Of a DNA stretch of 64,000 nucleotides, positions 35,262 to 43,752 are shown piece after piece. The notes beneath the pieces were generated by a model. The model saw nothing but the letters and a program-made list of their open reading frames with translations. It was not told the DNA's origin and ran no database searches. Location: the NCBI RefSeq assembly GCF_001995215.1, contig NZ_MUXN01000016.1, forward strand, positions 190,171 to 254,170, read 5' to 3'. Source of the stretch: Amycolatopsis azurea DSM 43854. GTDB lineage: Bacteria > Actinomycetota > Actinomycetes > Mycobacteriales > Pseudonocardiaceae. The translations under genes and the position numbers were made by a program. Each line of letters begins with the position of its first letter. Position 1 is the stretch's first letter.

Positions 35262-35986
35262 GCGACGTCCTGCCCATCACCAAGATCCCCCGGCACGGAC
35301 TGCCGCCGCGCGCCCTCGTCGTGGGCGACCCGGACCGCGCGACCGCGGTGGCCGAGTCGCTGGAGGACGCCGTCCTCGTCGGGCAGAACCGTGAGTACCG
35401 CAGCTTTACTGGCACCTGGAAGGGTGTCCCGGTCGTCGTGTCCTCGCACGGCGTCGGCGGCCCGGGCGCGCTGTGCCAGTTCGGCGAGCTGGCCGAGGCG
35501 GGCGTCCGCACCTTCCTCCGGCTCGGCACCGCCGGTTCGCTGGCCGACGGCATCACCGACGGCGATCTCGTCATCGCCGAGGCTGCGGTCCGCGACGACG
35601 GTGTCACCCAGCAGCTCATCCACCCCGAGTACCCGGCGTTCGCCACGCCGGAGGCCGTCGTGGCGCTGAGCCGCGCGGCTCCCGAGGCGCACCGGGGCGT
35701 GGTGTGGACGCGGGCCGCGTTCAGCCCGCTGGTGCTCACCCTCCCGATGGCCGACTACCTGGCCGCGCGGGTGATCGCCATTGAGATGGAACTCTCCACC
35801 CTGCTCGTGTTCGCGGCATTGCGCGGCCTGCGGGCCGGTGGTGTGCTCGTGATCGACGGCGACGCGCGGCCCGAGCATCCCGACCCGTCGGCCTACGACC
35901 CGCATCGCGACGTCGTGGCCGCCGGGGTGGCGAGGGCGACCCGCGTGGCGCTCGACGCGCTGATCCAGCTGGAAGGGGCGGAATGA
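35258..35986 (+). CDS. PNP/UDP-family nucleoside phosphorylase, predicted methylthioadenosine phosphorylase
   Basis: The 242-residue enzyme has the PNP_UDP fold. The phosphate-binding start is LVVGDPDRA near residues 21-29, followed by NREYRSFTGTWKGVPVVVSSHGVGG near 45-70. LRLGTAGSLADGI near 88-100 and the ribose-binding AIEMELSTLLVF near 170-181 complete the active site. The overall pattern is nearest uridine phosphorylase. Because no MtnK kinase is present and MtnA downstream needs methylthioribose-1-phosphate, phosphorolysis of methylthioadenosine is the predicted reaction. Uridine or purine nucleosides remain possible. It overlaps permease 2 (GTGA) and the next gene (ATGA). Confidence 0.82.
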   Translation: MSDVLPITKIPRHGLPPRALVVGDPDRATAVAESLEDAVLVGQNREYRSFTGTWKGVPVVVSSHGVGGPGALCQFGELAEAGVRTFLRLGTAGSLADGITDGDLVIAEAAVRDDGVTQQLIHPEYPAFATPEAVVALSRAAPEAHRGVVWTRAAFSPLVLTLPMADYLAARVIAIEMELSTLLVFAALRGLRAGGVLVIDGDARPEHPDPSAYDPHRDVVAAGVARATRVALDALIQLEGAE

Positions 35987-37113
35987 CCGAAGCGTGGCGC
36001 AAGGCGGCGCTCGAACTGGCAGGCACCCTGGCGGCGGACGCGGCCGAGCGGGACCTCGCCGGACGGCTTCCCGTGCACGAGGTCGGCCTGCTGCGCGAGT
36101 CCGGGCTGCTGCCCCTGCTCGACACCGCCGGCTGGGCGGCCGCGAACCAGGCCACCCGCATCGTCTCCGCCGCGGACGCGTCGGTCGGTCATCTGCTCGG
36201 CTACCACTACCTGCAGCTGTGGCGCACCGGCCTGTTCGGGCCGCGCGCGGCGAGCGAACCGGGCTGGTTCTGGGCGGGCGTGAGCAATCCGCTCGACGCC
36301 GCCCTGCTGCTCACCCCGGCCGACGACGGGTTCACCGTCGAAGGCACCAAGACCTTCGCCACCGGAGCGGCCGTCGCCGATCGCCTGGTGGTCAGCGCGA
36401 CGAGGACCGACAACGACGAGAAGCTGACCTTCGTCGTCGACGCCCGGGCCGACGGGATCACCTTCCCCGGGGAATGGGACAACATCGGCCAGCGGCTCAC
36501 CGCGAGCGGCGCGGTGCGGTTCGAGTCCGTCCGGATCGCGCGTGACGACGTTCTCGGTGTCCAGCCGGAGGACCAGTCGGATCCGAAGGTGCCGAGGATT
36601 TCCCTGGCGGCGATCGGATTCCAGCTGATGCTGGCGCAGGTGTACGTCGGCCTCGCGGTCGGCGCGCTCGACGCCGCGGCGGTCTACACGCGGGAAACGG
36701 CGCGGGCCTGGACTCTGTCCGATGTGGACAAAGCGACCCAGGATCCGTACATCCTGGCCGGTTACGGCGAACTGGTCGCGACCGCGCGGGCGGCCGGATT
36801 CGCCGTCGACGCGGCGGTTTCCGCCCTCGGTGAGGCCGACGAGCGCGGTTTCGACCTGACCCCGGCCGAGCGCGCAGAGGCGGCGATCGCCATCTCGTCG
36901 GCGAAGATCGTCGCGAGCCGGGTGGCCGTCGAGACCACGAGCAAGGTCTTCGAGTTCACCGGCGCGCGGGCCACGGCCACCAAGTACGGCTTCGATCGCT
37001 TCTGGCGCAACGCCCGCACACTGACCCTGCATGACCCTGTGACGTACAAGGCCCGCGAGGTCGGCGACCACTTCCTCAACGCGATCCCGCCGTGCCTTTC
37101 GGGGTACAGCTGA
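35983..37113 (+). CDS. DszC/SfnC-like flavin-dependent monooxygenase (acyl-CoA dehydrogenase fold)
   Basis: The 376-residue protein has the acyl-CoA dehydrogenase fold but ends like the DszC group of FMNH2-dependent organosulfur monooxygenases. FWRNARTLTLHDPVTYKAREVG near residues 336-357 is the key block, including the LHDP His region important in DszC. Flavin contacts are likely in FATGAAVADRLVVSA near 125-140 and ITFPGEWDNIGQRLTASG near 157-174. The usual acyl-CoA dehydrogenase catalytic Glu is not evident. In this operon it may oxidise a methylthio or related sulfur compound. A flavin reductase partner is not encoded in the operon. It overlaps both neighbours. Confidence 0.72.
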   Translation: MTEAWRKAALELAGTLAADAAERDLAGRLPVHEVGLLRESGLLPLLDTAGWAAANQATRIVSAADASVGHLLGYHYLQLWRTGLFGPRAASEPGWFWAGVSNPLDAALLLTPADDGFTVEGTKTFATGAAVADRLVVSATRTDNDEKLTFVVDARADGITFPGEWDNIGQRLTASGAVRFESVRIARDDVLGVQPEDQSDPKVPRISLAAIGFQLMLAQVYVGLAVGALDAAAVYTRETARAWTLSDVDKATQDPYILAGYGELVATARAAGFAVDAAVSALGEADERGFDLTPAERAEAAIAISSAKIVASRVAVETTSKVFEFTGARATATKYGFDRFWRNARTLTLHDPVTYKAREVGDHFLNAIPPCLSGYS

Positions 37114-38123
37114 TGACGCTGCCGATCCTCGCCGAAAGTGTCCGCCTCGACGGCGAAGGCGTGCACATCCTCGACCGCCGGGTCTTCCCGTTCGAGCGGA
37201 AGTGGGTGCTGTGCCGGACTTCGGAGGAGGTCGCGGTGGCCATCGAGGACATGGTCACGCAGTCGTCCGGACCCTATTTCGCCGCGCTGGGCGCGATGGT
37301 GCTCGCCGCCCGTGAGGCGTCCGGCCTCGCGGACCCTCGGGCGTACTTGCGACGGGTGGGGGAGCGGATCGTCGAGACCCGCAAGACCAACAACCATTTG
37401 CGCAAGGCCGTCGCCGTCGTACTGTCCGAAGTGGACAAGTCGACCGGCGATCTCGTCGAAGCCGCTTCGAGGGGAGCGCAAGCAGGTGACGAATTGTATC
37501 GGTCACGCAGCCGCGCGCTCGGTGAACACGCTGCCGCGCTGGTGCCGGACAAGGCGACCGTGCTGACGCATTGCTGGGCCGACCTGTACCTCGTCGAGTT
37601 CGTGCTGGCCGCGCGACGACAGGGCAAGGAGTTCTCCTTCTTCTGCACGGAAACCCGGCCGTACCTGCAAGGCGCGCGGCTGACCGCCGAGACCCTCGTC
37701 GAGATGGGCGCGGACACCCGGCTGATCACCGACGGGATGGGCGCCGCGGTGCTGTCCTCGGGCGAGGTCGGCGCGCTGGTGACCGCGGCCGACCGGGTCG
37801 CGATGGACGGCCACGTCGTCAACAAGATCGGCACACTGGGGCTCGCGGTGGCGGCGGACGCGTTCGGCGTGCCGTTCTACGCGATGGTCCAAGCGCCCGA
37901 CCAGGCCACGCCGACCGGCGCCGACGTGCCGATCGAATACCGCGACGGCGACGAGGTGCTGAGCGCGCTCGGCCACCGCGTCGCCGGCGAACGCGTCCGC
38001 GGCCACTATCCGGCCTTCGACGTGACACCACCGCGTTTCGTGACCGCGGTGGTGACCGACCGCGGGGCTTACGAGCCCGGACGGCTCCGCGAGTACTACG
38101 CAGAAGGGGAAGCGAACCAGTGA
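37113..38123 (+). CDS. mtnA: Divergent MtnA-like methylthioribose-1-phosphate isomerase
   Basis: The 336-residue protein has the eIF2B-alpha/MtnA fold. THCWADLYLVEF near residues 157-168 keeps the Cys of the MtnA active site and AADRVAMDGHVVNKIGT near 224-240 keeps the Asp. Two substrate loops differ from canonical MtnA: the RGAPAIG loop is replaced by TQSSGPYF near residue 50, and RPTAVNL by RKTNNHL near 90. It should convert a 5-substituted ribose-1-phosphate to the ribulose form, but the preferred 5-substituent could differ. The ATG at 37113 shares a base with the previous stop, and the gene is followed by mtnC, mtnB and mtnD. Confidence 0.72.
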   Translation: MTLPILAESVRLDGEGVHILDRRVFPFERKWVLCRTSEEVAVAIEDMVTQSSGPYFAALGAMVLAAREASGLADPRAYLRRVGERIVETRKTNNHLRKAVAVVLSEVDKSTGDLVEAASRGAQAGDELYRSRSRALGEHAAALVPDKATVLTHCWADLYLVEFVLAARRQGKEFSFFCTETRPYLQGARLTAETLVEMGADTRLITDGMGAAVLSSGEVGALVTAADRVAMDGHVVNKIGTLGLAVAADAFGVPFYAMVQAPDQATPTGADVPIEYRDGDEVLSALGHRVAGERVRGHYPAFDVTPPRFVTAVVTDRGAYEPGRLREYYAEGEANQ

Positions 38124-38836
38124 CCGCAACGCTGACCGCCCGATGGGTGGTCCTCGACATCGAGGGCACGCTGACCGCCACCAGCTACGTGCACGTGACC
38201 CTCTACGACTACGCGCGCCCGCGGCTCGGCCCGTGGATCGACGAGCACCCGGACGACCCGGAGGTCGCCGACGCCGTCGCGCGGATCAAGGAACTCGGCG
38301 GGCTCCCGGCGGAAGCGTCCACAGTGGACGTCGTGCGGGTGCTGCACGGCTGGATGGACGCGGATCAGAAGATCGCGCCGCTGAAGACGTTGCAGGGCCT
38401 CATCTGGCAACGCGGGTACGCCGACGGCGACCTCACGACGGAGTTCTTCGGCGACGTCGCCCCGGCACTGCGGGCGTGGCACGAATCGGGCCTGCGGCTC
38501 GCGGTGTTCTCCTCCGGCTCGGTCGCCGGGCAGGTCGCGTCGTTCTCGCGGACCACCGACGGCGACGTCACCGGCCTGTTCGAGCAGCACTTCGACACCG
38601 TCAACGCCGGGCCGAAACGCGAGGCGCCGTCGTATCGCGCGATCGCCTCCGCGCTGGAGGCCGAGCCGGGCGACATCGTGTTCTTCTCCGACGTCCCGGC
38701 CGAACTCGACGGGGCCGCCGCCGACGGCTGGCAGACCGTCGGCCTCGCGCGCGACGGCGAGCCGTTCGGCGACGCGGATTTCGGGACGCACCGGACGATC
38801 CGGACGTTCGACGAGGTGAAGGTCGTCCCTCGATGA
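38120..38836 (+). CDS. mtnC: Acireductone synthase (enolase-phosphatase)
   Basis: The 238-residue HAD-superfamily enzyme is of the MtnC type. The nucleophile motif is VVLDIEGTLTATSYV near residues 10-24, with the characteristic DxE. Motif 2 is LAVFSSGSVAGQ near 125-136 and motif 3 is NAGPKREAPSYR...DIVFFSDVPAELDGA near 160-200. It enolises diketo-methylthiopentyl-1-phosphate and then dephosphorylates it to acireductone. The GTG at 38120 overlaps the mtnA stop and the gene ends in an ATGA overlap with mtnB. Confidence 0.92.
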   Translation: MTATLTARWVVLDIEGTLTATSYVHVTLYDYARPRLGPWIDEHPDDPEVADAVARIKELGGLPAEASTVDVVRVLHGWMDADQKIAPLKTLQGLIWQRGYADGDLTTEFFGDVAPALRAWHESGLRLAVFSSGSVAGQVASFSRTTDGDVTGLFEQHFDTVNAGPKREAPSYRAIASALEAEPGDIVFFSDVPAELDGAAADGWQTVGLARDGEPFGDADFGTHRTIRTFDEVKVVPR

Positions 38837-39465
38837 GTGTCCTGGAACTCGCCGGCCGCGCGCTCGCCGAAGAATCCGCCCGTTTCGCCGGGTTGGGTTG
38901 GATGCGGGGTACTTCGGGCAACCTGTCGGTGGTACTCGGCCGCGATCCGCTACGGGTCGCCGTCACCGTCAGCGGCCGGGACAAAGGCGAGCTGACCAGC
39001 GACGACGTCGTGGTGGTCGGGGAGGACGGGCTGGCCGTCGCCGACCAGCCGCATCCGGACAAGGTGCCCTCGGCCGAGGCCGGGCTGCACGCCCGGATCG
39101 CGGCGGTGTCGGGCGCCGGTGCGGTGATCCACGTGCACGCGCTCGCGCCGGTGGTGGCCGCCGAGCACTGGCCCGACGGCGTCGAACTGCGGGACCTGGA
39201 GATGCTCAAGGGTTTCGGCCGCGCCGCGCACGACGACCTGGTGACGATCCCGGTGATCGCCAACGGCCAGGACATGCGCGTCCTCGGTGACGCGTTCGAG
39301 GCGGGGTTCCGGGCGGACACGCCGGCGGTGATCGTCGCGCGGCACGGGATCTACGTCTGGGGCGATGACCTGCGCCACGCGCGTCATCGGCTGGAATGTT
39401 TGGAGTGGTTGCTCCGGTTCCGGGTAGAGACAAGACTTGTCGTCGAGAAAAGGGGAGTGCGATGA
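38833..39465 (+). CDS. mtnB: Methylthioribulose-1-phosphate dehydratase
   Basis: The 210-residue class II aldolase/adducin-fold enzyme has a zinc site visible as VIHVHALAP near residues 98-106 and ARHGIYVWGDD near 170-180. WMRGTSGNLSVVL near 24-36 and KVPSAEAGLHARI near 77-90 are substrate-binding blocks typical of MtnB. It dehydrates methylthioribulose-1-phosphate to the diketo intermediate used by MtnC. It overlaps mtnC and mtnD by four bases on each side, in pathway-compatible order. Confidence 0.9.
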   Translation: MSVLELAGRALAEESARFAGLGWMRGTSGNLSVVLGRDPLRVAVTVSGRDKGELTSDDVVVVGEDGLAVADQPHPDKVPSAEAGLHARIAAVSGAGAVIHVHALAPVVAAEHWPDGVELRDLEMLKGFGRAAHDDLVTIPVIANGQDMRVLGDAFEAGFRADTPAVIVARHGIYVWGDDLRHARHRLECLEWLLRFRVETRLVVEKRGVR

Positions 39466-40040
39466 CCTTGCTGACCGTGTGGCCGGACGACCGGCCCGAC
39501 GAGATCGCGCTCAGGACCGAGGACCCGGCCGTGATCACCGGTGAACTGGGGCGGCTCGGCGTCCGGTTCGACCGGTGGGATCTCGTCGGTGACCTGCCGC
39601 GCGAAGTGACGCCGGAGCAGGTGCTGGCCGCTTACGAGGAGCAGATCGGCAAGGTCTCGGCGGCCGAGGGCTACACCTTCGTGGACGCCGTCCGCATGAC
39701 GCCGTCCGACGAGCCCGGCTGGGCGGCCGAAGCCGCCGAAGCGCGGCAGAAGTTCCTCGCCGAGCACACCCACGACGATGACGAAGACCGCTTCTTCGCG
39801 CGCGGGTCCGGCGTTTTCTACCTGCACGTCGGCGGGAAGGTGTACGCGGTGCTGTGCGAGGCCGGAGACCTGCTGAGCGTGCCCGCGAACACCACGCACT
39901 GGTTCGACATGGGGACGCGGCCGGATTACGTGTCGGTCCGGTTCTTCCACGACGACGGCGGCTGGGTCGGGAACTTCACCGGCGCGACGCTGGCCGGGGA
40001 CTTCCCGGGGTTCGACGAATTGACCGCCGGACGCTACTGA
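39462..40040 (+). CDS. mtnD: Acireductone dioxygenase
   Basis: The 192-residue cupin is of the ARD family. The metal ligands are seen as HTHDDDED near residues 102-109 (His-x-His and Glu) and TTHWFDMG near 145-152 (His). It oxidises acireductone to the 2-keto precursor of methionine with Fe, or to a CO-releasing off-pathway product with Ni. It is the last gene of the ten-gene unit; the final transamination enzyme is not in the operon. A strong stem-loop at 40082-40126 follows. Confidence 0.92.
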   Translation: MTLLTVWPDDRPDEIALRTEDPAVITGELGRLGVRFDRWDLVGDLPREVTPEQVLAAYEEQIGKVSAAEGYTFVDAVRMTPSDEPGWAAEAAEARQKFLAEHTHDDDEDRFFARGSGVFYLHVGGKVYAVLCEAGDLLSVPANTTHWFDMGTRPDYVSVRFFHDDGGWVGNFTGATLAGDFPGFDELTAGRY

Positions 40041-40081
40041 AGCTCGTGGGCTGAAGGGGACTTTCCCCGCATGTGACGAGG

Positions 40082-40126
40082 TGAAGGGAGCTTTCCCCGC
40101 ATGAGATGCGGGGAAAGCTCCCTTCA
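40082..40126. terminator. Strong hairpin after the mtn operon
   Basis: Perfect 21-base arms (40082-40102 and 40106-40126) with a GAG loop lie between convergent genes, 42 bases after the mtnD stop. There is no T-tract. A partial copy of the arm sits at 40052-40072. It belongs to the TGAAGG repeat style, so it may be both a repeat and a terminator. Confidence 0.65.
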
Positions 40127-40146
40127 GTGTGCGCTGCCGGGGTCTG

Positions 40147-42540
40147 TCAGGCCGCTGTCCAGAGGGCAGGCACGTTCGGCGGCTCCCAGCCCGGCAGGGA
40201 CCGATGGCCCTGTCGGCACACGTACGCCGCGCCGTTGTACGTCACCCGGGCGCCGGTCGCGTAGTCCACGTTCGGCTTCCACGCGTCGGACGGCACCGAG
40301 GTGGTCGTCGTCGGAGTGGTGGTGGTCGGCCGGGTCGTGGTCGTCGGACTGGACGTCGTGGTGGTGGGTGTCGTGGTCGTGGTCCCCGTCGTCGGTGTGG
40401 TGGTGGTCGTCGGCGGAGCGCCGCCGCCACGCGGGTTGTCCGACGCGATCGCGTAGGTCGTCCCGCCGAAGGTGAACGTGAAGTTCGACGGCGACGCGAT
40501 CGGCATGTAGTAGTTCAGCCGGATCTCGACCGTCGCACCCGGGGCGATGGTCTGCCAGCTCGGCACGGTCACCGCGACGTGCTGGAAGTCTCCCTTCATC
40601 CCGCCGACGTTGGGCCCGCTGTGCCCCTTGCTCGTGACCGACAGACCGAAGCCGGACTGGTCGGACATGCTGCCGGGCGCGCTCGTGCCGTAGTCGAACT
40701 CGATCTTCGTCCCACCGGGGATGGTGGTGGTCGAATTGTTGGTGATGCGCATCCGCGGGGTGATCGGGTAGTTCGCGTCGCCCAGTGCGAACCCGGTCAG
40801 GTTGACGTTCGCGTTCAGCACCGACGACGGCGCCGGGCGCGACGACTTGGAGGCGCCGTACGGGGCGGCACCGCGCAGTCCGTCGTTGATCTTCGTGATC
40901 AGCGTGTCGCCCATGAAGTACTGGCCCTTGGCGCTGTCGAAGGCGTAGTCGCCCGCCAGCTCCCAGATCATGACGCCGCCGATGCCCTTGTCGGCCACGT
41001 ACTTGGCCTTCGTGGCGAGAGACTCTTCGTCCTCAGTGGACAGGAACACCTTCTTGTCGTTGTTCCACAGCCACGGCGTCACCATCGTGTTGTCGTAGAA
41101 CCGGTTGTAAGTACCGGAGAGCCGGTCCTTCGGGTTGTTCTTCGGGTCCAGCCCGTACTTCTCCAGATAGTCCGGGGTGATCTCGTTCTCGAGGTTCTTC
41201 GCGTGCCACATGGGGTTCGCGCCCGCCGGTACCTCGGCGCCCGTCAGGCTCATGTCGTGCCAGAGGTTGTCGATGCCGATCGCGCCGTTACCGCATGGCA
41301 CGGTCGAACCGACCTGGGAACCGGTGCCGGGTGGACACTGTTTCTGGTCCGGCAGTGGAGCGTTGCCCCACAGCCCGTTCGTCCCGCCGGACACTCCTTG
41401 CCAGCCGCGGGTGTAGAACCCGACGCCGATGTTGATCCGGCCGGCCTGCATGGCGCCGCGGAAGTAGTGATAGGCCCAGTCGGTGTTGAGATAGCCCTGC
41501 CCGTCGTACTGCGGTGTCGTGTACACCTGCCAGTGCGCGAGTTCCGCGTCCTTGCCGTTGTCGTAGAGCGCCGCGTTCGGCCCGGCGAACTGGTTCCACG
41601 CGCCGTGCAGGTCGTAGCTCATCATGTTGGCGTAGTCGAGATACTGTGTGACGCCGTAGACCTCCTGGCCGCGCAGCAGCCAGCCGGACGCGGGGACGGC
41701 CGCGGTCAGCAGGTAGTGCTTGCCGTCGGCGGCACCCGCCTGGTCGATCTTCTGGCGCAGCGTGCGCATCAGGTTCTCGTAGCCCGCCCACAGCGTGCCG
41801 CGGTTGCTCTGCGCGATCCAGTAGTCGTCCGGGTTGCCGGCGTAGTTCGCCGACGTCGCGTACTCGTAGTCGATGTCCGCGCCGTTGAAACCGTAGTCGC
41901 GGAGGAACTTCACGACGGAATCCGCGAAGGTGTCAATGCTCGCTTGGCTTTGCGTCATCTTGTAGAACCCGCCCGACGCGTTGCGCGTGCCGTCCGGGTT
42001 CAGGAAGCCGCCGGTCTCCGCCCAGCCGCCGATCGAAACCAGCGTCTTCACGTTCGGGTACTGCTTCTTGTACTTGTTCAGCAGATTGAAATGTCCCTTG
42101 TAGGGCAACGACGGATCCATCTCGGCGCCGGGCACGCCCGGCCATTCCATGCCGATGGACTCGTTGTTCGGGCCCGGGGCGCCGACCGACACCTTGTTCT
42201 GCGCGTCGACATGGGCGAACGCGTAGTTGAGGTGGGTGACCTTGGTCCACGGGATGTTGCTCGCGAGATACGCGGGCGCGCCGTTCTTACCGGTTCGCCA
42301 GCTGGTGAAGTAGCCGATCACGCGGCGGGAATGCCCTTCTCCCAGGCTTTCCCGGCCGTTCGTGTCGTAGACGGTGCAGTAGGGGGTGTCGACGCCGGGT
42401 GTCCGGTACAGCCCGTCGGGACGGCAGTCCTCGTGGCCTGCCGCGCTCGACGTGGAGGGGCTGATGACGACGATCATGAGTCCGGCCAGCGCGATGAGCG
42501 ACGCCAGCAGGGGGAGTAGTTTTCTGGTTCTCCTTGGCAC
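40147..42540 (-). CDS. Secreted GH18 chitinase with chitin-binding domains
   Basis: The 797-residue exoenzyme has a Sec signal (KLLPLLASLIALAGLMIVV, cleavage near residue 34). A GH18 catalytic domain covers about 70-545, with the active-site motif FNGADIDYEY near 222-231; the first Asp of the usual DGxDIDxE is Asn and the catalytic Glu is kept. A cellulose/chitin-binding beta-sandwich lies near 570-690, then a Thr/Pro linker near 695-740. A CBM5/12 module follows (DAWKPNVDYATGARVTYNG...WEPPNVPALW). It degrades chitin outside the cell. The GTG at 42540 has a GGAGG site. A dre-like DasR site lies about 70 bases upstream. Confidence 0.93.
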   Translation of the reverse strand: MPRRTRKLLPLLASLIALAGLMIVVISPSTSSAAGHEDCRPDGLYRTPGVDTPYCTVYDTNGRESLGEGHSRRVIGYFTSWRTGKNGAPAYLASNIPWTKVTHLNYAFAHVDAQNKVSVGAPGPNNESIGMEWPGVPGAEMDPSLPYKGHFNLLNKYKKQYPNVKTLVSIGGWAETGGFLNPDGTRNASGGFYKMTQSQASIDTFADSVVKFLRDYGFNGADIDYEYATSANYAGNPDDYWIAQSNRGTLWAGYENLMRTLRQKIDQAGAADGKHYLLTAAVPASGWLLRGQEVYGVTQYLDYANMMSYDLHGAWNQFAGPNAALYDNGKDAELAHWQVYTTPQYDGQGYLNTDWAYHYFRGAMQAGRINIGVGFYTRGWQGVSGGTNGLWGNAPLPDQKQCPPGTGSQVGSTVPCGNGAIGIDNLWHDMSLTGAEVPAGANPMWHAKNLENEITPDYLEKYGLDPKNNPKDRLSGTYNRFYDNTMVTPWLWNNDKKVFLSTEDEESLATKAKYVADKGIGGVMIWELAGDYAFDSAKGQYFMGDTLITKINDGLRGAAPYGASKSSRPAPSSVLNANVNLTGFALGDANYPITPRMRITNNSTTTIPGGTKIEFDYGTSAPGSMSDQSGFGLSVTSKGHSGPNVGGMKGDFQHVAVTVPSWQTIAPGATVEIRLNYYMPIASPSNFTFTFGGTTYAIASDNPRGGGAPPTTTTTPTTGTTTTTPTTTTSSPTTTTRPTTTTPTTTTSVPSDAWKPNVDYATGARVTYNGAAYVCRQGHRSLPGWEPPNVPALWTAA

Positions 42541-42609
42541 GCCGAACCTCCGACAGTGGAAGATGGCCCTCGGTCAATGCAGCTTGAGCCGCCGACCTGA
42601 CGCGCGTCA

Positions 42610-42625
42610 ATAGGTGTAGACCAAT
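42610..42625. promoter_or_regulatory. dre-like DasR site upstream of the chitinase
   Basis: ATAGGTGTAGACCAAT, read leftward as ATTGGTCTACACCTAT, is close to the streptomycete DasR element (TGGTCTAGACCA core). It shares TAGACCAAT with the dre at 62144-62159 in this window. It lies 70-85 bases upstream of the chitinase start. Confidence 0.55.
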
Positions 42626-42665
42626 TTCCATCCTGTGCCGTACGGCGGAGCGTACCTGTGGTTCG

Positions 42666-43742
42666 TCAGGTCTGGTCTTCGTCGAGGAGCGAAGGTCGTT
42701 CGGGCGCGGGCGTGTAAGTGAGGCCTCGCAACAGGGTCCGCGGGTGGCCATACTCCCGGCCACATCTGGTGAGTGTTATGACCCCGCGCCCTTCCACGCG
42801 GGTGTGCGGGCCGATCTTGCCAGGGTGCACCGAAATCGCTTCGGCGATCGTGTCGGCGTTGCAATGGTCCGGAAGACCGAGCTCCGCCTTGAGACGTCGG
42901 TAGCGCCGGACCCATTCCCGTTGCCAGTCAAAGGGATTCTCGGTGTGCTCGATGTCATCGGCCCAGCCCTCGGGCAGCGGGGTGTCCTCGTGGGGGAGCA
43001 GGTAGCCGGTTTCGGCCGCGAGTTCGCCGACCGACTCCTCGGGAGCGGAGACGTCGTAGAACCGGACCAGTTCGCCTTTTTCGGCGACGCACCACGAAGT
43101 CGTCGAGTCGCCGTAGCTGCGCCAGTACTGGTGCGCCGCGCCGAACCGGCGGCTGAGTTCGGCGCACCTCTCCCGCGCTACCTCGCGATGGGCTTTCTCG
43201 TTCGCGAGCATGGCCAGGTACTGCTCACGCGGCTCGATGCCCCAGGTGCTTTCGTCGGTGACACTCGCCGGGTGCTGATCGTCCGACGGCCGTCCGAAAA
43301 CGAGCGTCCAGCCGTCGAGCGCGGGGCTGACGTAGACCCGTGCGCAGCGTTGATGTCCGGAGTCGTAGTGCTGCCGCCAGATCTCGGTGCCCAGCGCCAT
43401 GGTCACCGGCTCCGGATCGGACAGGCCGAACGCGTCGAGCACCGCCGTCTGGTCCGCTGTCGGGATGGCGTACCAGAGTTCGCAACAGTCCATCGGGACG
43501 GGCATGTCGTCGGCGAGCTTGCCCCGGATCAGACGGCGGACGAGCGCGAGGTCGTACTCGCCGAGCGCTTCCGGCCCGCCCAGCCCGAACAGCAGAGTGC
43601 GTGCGGCGTTGCGCAGCGCTTGATTCCCGGTTCGCCGGATTTCGCGCAGTTCGGGGAAATCATCCGGTCCGGCGTCTCGCAGATCCCAATTACTGACGCG
43701 GTCCCCTGCGAGGAGGGCCTCGGCCACGGCTCTCATGTCCAT
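42666..43742 (-). CDS. Uncharacterised protein, 358 residues
   Basis: I do not recognise this soluble protein. It has no signal peptide or membrane helix. Landmarks are PMDCCELWYAIPTADQ near residue 85, a strand-turn block RVYVSPALDGWTLVFGRPSD near 136-155, SWCVAEKGELVRFYDVSAPEE near 217-237 and LLPHEDTPLPEGWADD near 247-262. The Trp-rich central block recalls actinobacterial proteins of the SMI1/immunity or telomere-binding type, but no confident match can be named. The start is uncertain (ATG 43742 or 43736). It lies between the chitinase and a VOC remnant. Confidence 0.6.
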   Translation of the reverse strand: MDMRAVAEALLAGDRVSNWDLRDAGPDDFPELREIRRTGNQALRNAARTLLFGLGGPEALGEYDLALVRRLIRGKLADDMPVPMDCCELWYAIPTADQTAVLDAFGLSDPEPVTMALGTEIWRQHYDSGHQRCARVYVSPALDGWTLVFGRPSDDQHPASVTDESTWGIEPREQYLAMLANEKAHREVARERCAELSRRFGAAHQYWRSYGDSTTSWCVAEKGELVRFYDVSAPEESVGELAAETGYLLPHEDTPLPEGWADDIEHTENPFDWQREWVRRYRRLKAELGLPDHCNADTIAEAISVHPGKIGPHTRVEGRGVITLTRCGREYGHPRTLLRGLTYTPAPERPSLLDEDQT

Positions 43743-43752
43743 ACCGCGGAGG

